64,000 nucleotides of DNA from CAVOAK01 sp963664465 (GTDB lineage Bacteria; Pseudomonadota; Alphaproteobacteria; UBA8366; CAVOAK01). Position 1 is the first letter of the stretch. Every line of letters begins with the position of its first letter. Below the pieces are notes generated by a model, which was given only the letters and a program-made list of their open reading frames with translations, made no database searches and had not been told where the DNA came from. Positions 61,882-64,000 of this stretch are shown here, piece by piece. The DNA is taken from contig CAXXSU010000002.1 of NCBI GenBank assembly GCA_963664465.2, positions 186,001 through 250,000 of the forward strand, written 5' to 3'. A program made the position numbers and the translations under genes.

Positions 61882-62938
61882 TAGAGCATTTTCTGACCTT
61901 GCGGAATCGTTGGGGATTCTCCGGAGGGTCGATATGTGATTCAAGATGTGGGCTGGAGAAGGAGGCCAGCCTGCATGACGAAACCTCTTTCCAACGACAT
62001 TCGGAAACGGCTTGTCTCGGCAGTTGACGGTGGGATGACACGGCGCTCTGCGGCGCGGCGCTTTGGGGTAGCGGCTTCGACGGCGATCAAATGGGTCGAT
62101 CGGTGGCGGCGGACCGGCGAGGTAGGACCGAGGCCACGGGGCGGGGATCATCGCTCGCAGCGGATCGAGGCCCATGGCGAGGAGATCCTGGCCCTGATCG
62201 AGGAGACGCCGGACATCACCTTGGCGGAGCTGGCCGATCATCTTGAGCGTGCCCATGGTCTGGTGGTCGCGCAGAGCACGATCTGGCGCCTGCTCGCCCG
62301 TCGCGGGATGACGTTCAAAAAAAAGCGCCCACGCCAGCGAACAGCAGCGCCCTGACGTTCTGCGACGGCGCCACGCCTGGTTCGAGGCCCAGCCGGACCT
62401 GGAGCCGGAGCGACTGGTCTTCATCGACGAAACCGGCGCCTCGACCAAGATGGCGCGGCGCTTTGGCCGGGCACGGCGCGGCGAGCGCTGCCGTGCTCCG
62501 GTGCCCCATGGCCATTGGAAGACCACCACCTTCGTCGGCGCGCTTCGGCTCGACGGCATGACCGCGCCCATGGTCCTCGACGGCGCCATGCACGGCGCGG
62601 CCTTCGTGGCCTATGTGGAGCAAGCACTGGTGCCAACACTTGCCCCCGGCGACATCGTCGTCATGGATAACCTGCCCGCCCACAAACCCGTCGCCGTGCG
62701 TTATGCCATCGAGGGCGCCGGCGCCGAACTGCGATTTCTGCCGCCCTACAGCCCCGACTTCAATCCCATCGAGATGGCCTTCTCCAAGCTCAAGGCCTTC
62801 CTCAAGAAGGCCGCCGCGAGAACCGTGGATGACCTCTGGGACGCGATCGCCAAGGGCATCGGTACCTTCACCCCGACCGAATGCCAAAACTACTTCGCTG
62901 CCGCCGGATATGACCGCGAATGATCGGAAAGTGCTCTA
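61882..62938 (+). mobile_element. IS630-type element 2
   Basis: Ends TAGAGCATTTTCTGA (61882) and the complement of TCGGAAAGTGCTCTA (62938), with TA dinucleotides as target. Transposase on the plus strand. Confidence 0.88.
61975..62923 (+). CDS. IS630-type transposase, frame change at A8
   Basis: ORFA (61975-62355) contains GGMTRRSAARRFGVAASTAI (helix-turn-helix) and RRGMTFKKKRP. ORFB continues in the +1 frame with SAHASEQQRPDVLRRRHAWF, LVFIDETGASTKMARRFG (first Asp), VVMDNLPAHKPVAVR and PPYSPDFNPIEMAFSKLK (catalytic residues). The frames meet at A8 (62317-62324). One less A would restore FKKSAHAS. Either slippage-based expression or an inactivating indel. Confidence 0.85.
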
Positions 62939-63095
62939 ACGAGAGCCTCGCTCAAACGCAGGCAAAGAGCGCAACAAAGTTTGCCGGTCTTCCGATCGTC
63001 CAACTCACGCGACACAAAGGGCGCTGATGCGTCATGGTATTGCGACAAACGCTGCCTATATTTCATTCATAGACATTCGATGCAGGAGCATATCC

Positions 63096-63581
63096 ATGAG
63101 AACGAGAACGAAGGCGCTGATTGGCGTGGGCATCGCTGCGGCTATCGGCAGTATCGCACTCGCGGGCGCGAGCTACGCGGAACGCGGTCATGGCCGCATG
63201 GGTTTTTTCGCCAAAGGACAGTTCGGACTCATGGCGATGGAAATAATCGAGTCCATCGACACCGACGGTGACGGCAAGCTCAGCCAACCGGAGATCGACA
63301 AGGTGCGCAATGACCGTCATGCGGCCCACGACGGCGACAGCGACGGCAACCTCAGCCTCGATGAATTCGCCGGCGTCTGGCATGAAACCACGCGCCCGCT
63401 CACCGTGCGCGCCTTCCAGATGCTGGATACGGACGGCAACGCTGTCATCTCGCGCGCGGAGTACGACAGGCCGTTGGCCAACATCGTCGAGCGGCTGGAC
63501 CGCAACGACGACGGCGGGCTGTCGATGAGTGACCGATGGCGCCACCGCCGGGGGCCGCAAAAGCGTAACAATGCCGATTAG
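63096..63581 (+). CDS. Periplasmic EF-hand protein
   Basis: 161 residues with a signal peptide (MRTRTKALIGVGIAAAIGSIALAGASYA) from the ATG at 63096, followed by EF-hand calcium-binding loops: DTDGDGKLSQPE, DGDSDGNLSLDE, DTDGNAVISRAE and DRNDDGGLSMSD. The protein resembles small secreted calcium-binding proteins of alphaproteobacteria; target unknown. It lies right after the IS630 element, so its upstream DNA may be foreign. Confidence 0.85.
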   Translation: MRTRTKALIGVGIAAAIGSIALAGASYAERGHGRMGFFAKGQFGLMAMEIIESIDTDGDGKLSQPEIDKVRNDRHAAHDGDSDGNLSLDEFAGVWHETTRPLTVRAFQMLDTDGNAVISRAEYDRPLANIVERLDRNDDGGLSMSDRWRHRRGPQKRNNAD

Positions 63582-63686
63582 GCGGCATGCGCCGCCCCTC
63601 CAGGTGCGGGCTATTGCCTCCCGTAGCCCACACCGCCAACCATCGGCTCTTGCACAGAACGCAACATCAATTCGATTTCGGACAAT

Positions 63687-63715
63687 CGATTGCGGCCGAT
63701 TGCGGCCGATTGCGG
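63687..63715. repeat. Short tandem repeat CGATTGCGGC
   Basis: Three near-perfect copies of CGATTGCGGC (the last incomplete) in the spacer before the membrane-protein gene. Confidence 0.7.
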
Positions 63716-63760
63716 ATACTTCCGGCCTAACCGGCAACTCCAATAACCCTGGAGGTTCAA

Positions 63761-64000
63761 ATGTTCGGCAATCCCTCGTTGAACACCCGCATCGCCGTCG
63801 GCAAAACGCTCGGCGCCCTGTTCGGCCTTGCGGGATTTATCTACCTCACGGTCTATCCGGTCGGCGATGACAGCCTGCTGCGCTGGGGAATATTGCTCTG
63901 GTACACGACGCTGGGCGCGATCATCGGCGTGTTCGGCGTCTACACGTGGCACCCCGTGCTGAAATTACCGATGCCGTGGTGGTTTCTCGCACCCCTTTTG
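63761..64000 (+). CDS. Membrane protein, 5' part (cut by window edge)
   Basis: Open from ATG 63761 with GGAGG ribosome-binding site to the end of the window (80 codons). It begins MFGNPSLNTRIAVGKTLGAL and has at least three hydrophobic segments (LFGLAGFIYLTVYP, WGILLWYTTLGAIIGVFGVY, PWWFLAPLL). Family not recognised; the 3' end is missing. Confidence 0.7.
   Translation, partial: MFGNPSLNTRIAVGKTLGALFGLAGFIYLTVYPVGDDSLLRWGILLWYTTLGAIIGVFGVYTWHPVLKLPMPWWFLAPLL

Noticed and set aside
1..64000. tRNA, rRNA and CRISPR arrays
   Set aside because: No cloverleaf-forming tRNA-like sequence, rRNA-conserved stretch or regularly spaced repeat was recognised by reading; a dedicated scan could not be run.

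Overview
The window reads as the replication-origin region of an alphaproteobacterial chromosome, most likely a Rhodospirillales relative, followed by an insertion-sequence-rich accessory block. The assignment rests on gene content and order: a DUF3576 lipoprotein gene, leuS, lptE and holA face parB-parA-rsmG-mnmG-mnmE, followed by rho-hemJ-hemH-hemE, a non-coding interval, then ppsR-maf-aroE-coaE-dnaQ-secB. Origins of several alphaproteobacteria lie beside hemE. The 426-bp hemE-ppsR gap carries an AT-rich stretch, four TAG trinucleotides in the DnaA-trio arrangement, DnaA-box-like nonamers and an 18-bp palindrome. Two parS-like sites sit in rsmG and between mnmG and mnmE, next to the parAB genes that would use them.

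Layout. 1-0.9 kb: end of an IS5-type element that truncated a porin gene. 1.4-25.7 kb: core genes for translation, replication and segregation, tRNA modification, heme synthesis, transcription termination and cofactor synthesis, interrupted by an IS256-type element that splits an ogt-like DNA methyltransferase gene at 14.5-15.9 kb. 25.7-27.8 kb: an IS1380-type element inserted at the dnaQ stop codon. 27.8-40.6 kb: core and housekeeping genes (secB, fxsA, a Tim44-like gene, mltA, lutABC, a Smr-domain gene, hslVU, GNAT, HIT, HAD, an LVIVD-type protein, a methyltransferase).

40.8-62.9 kb is accessory. Two near-identical, oppositely oriented IS copies (40.8-42.3 and 47.2-48.7 kb) bracket about 5 kb holding a truncated TcmP-like gene, an inverted duplication of a convergent pair (a phage-type GNAT-like gene and a porin), a decayed JmjC/cupin gene and a porin with a one-base frameshift in a G7 tract. 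From 48.7 to 59.9 kb there is a nest of insertion sequences: IS21 inside IS3, IS630 inside an IS256 remnant, IS1595 inside IS1380, and that IS1380 abutting a second one. Several have readable inverted repeats and target duplications. A LexA-boxed umuDC pair follows, then another IS630 element, a periplasmic EF-hand protein and a membrane protein that runs off the right edge.

The core part suggests an intact origin and segregation module with neighbouring heme, RNA-modification and stress genes. The right part shows heavy transposon load with gene decay, and a duplicated porin locus that could recombine. No tRNA, rRNA or CRISPR array was recognised. Family assignments are from motif recognition only; no database search was possible.
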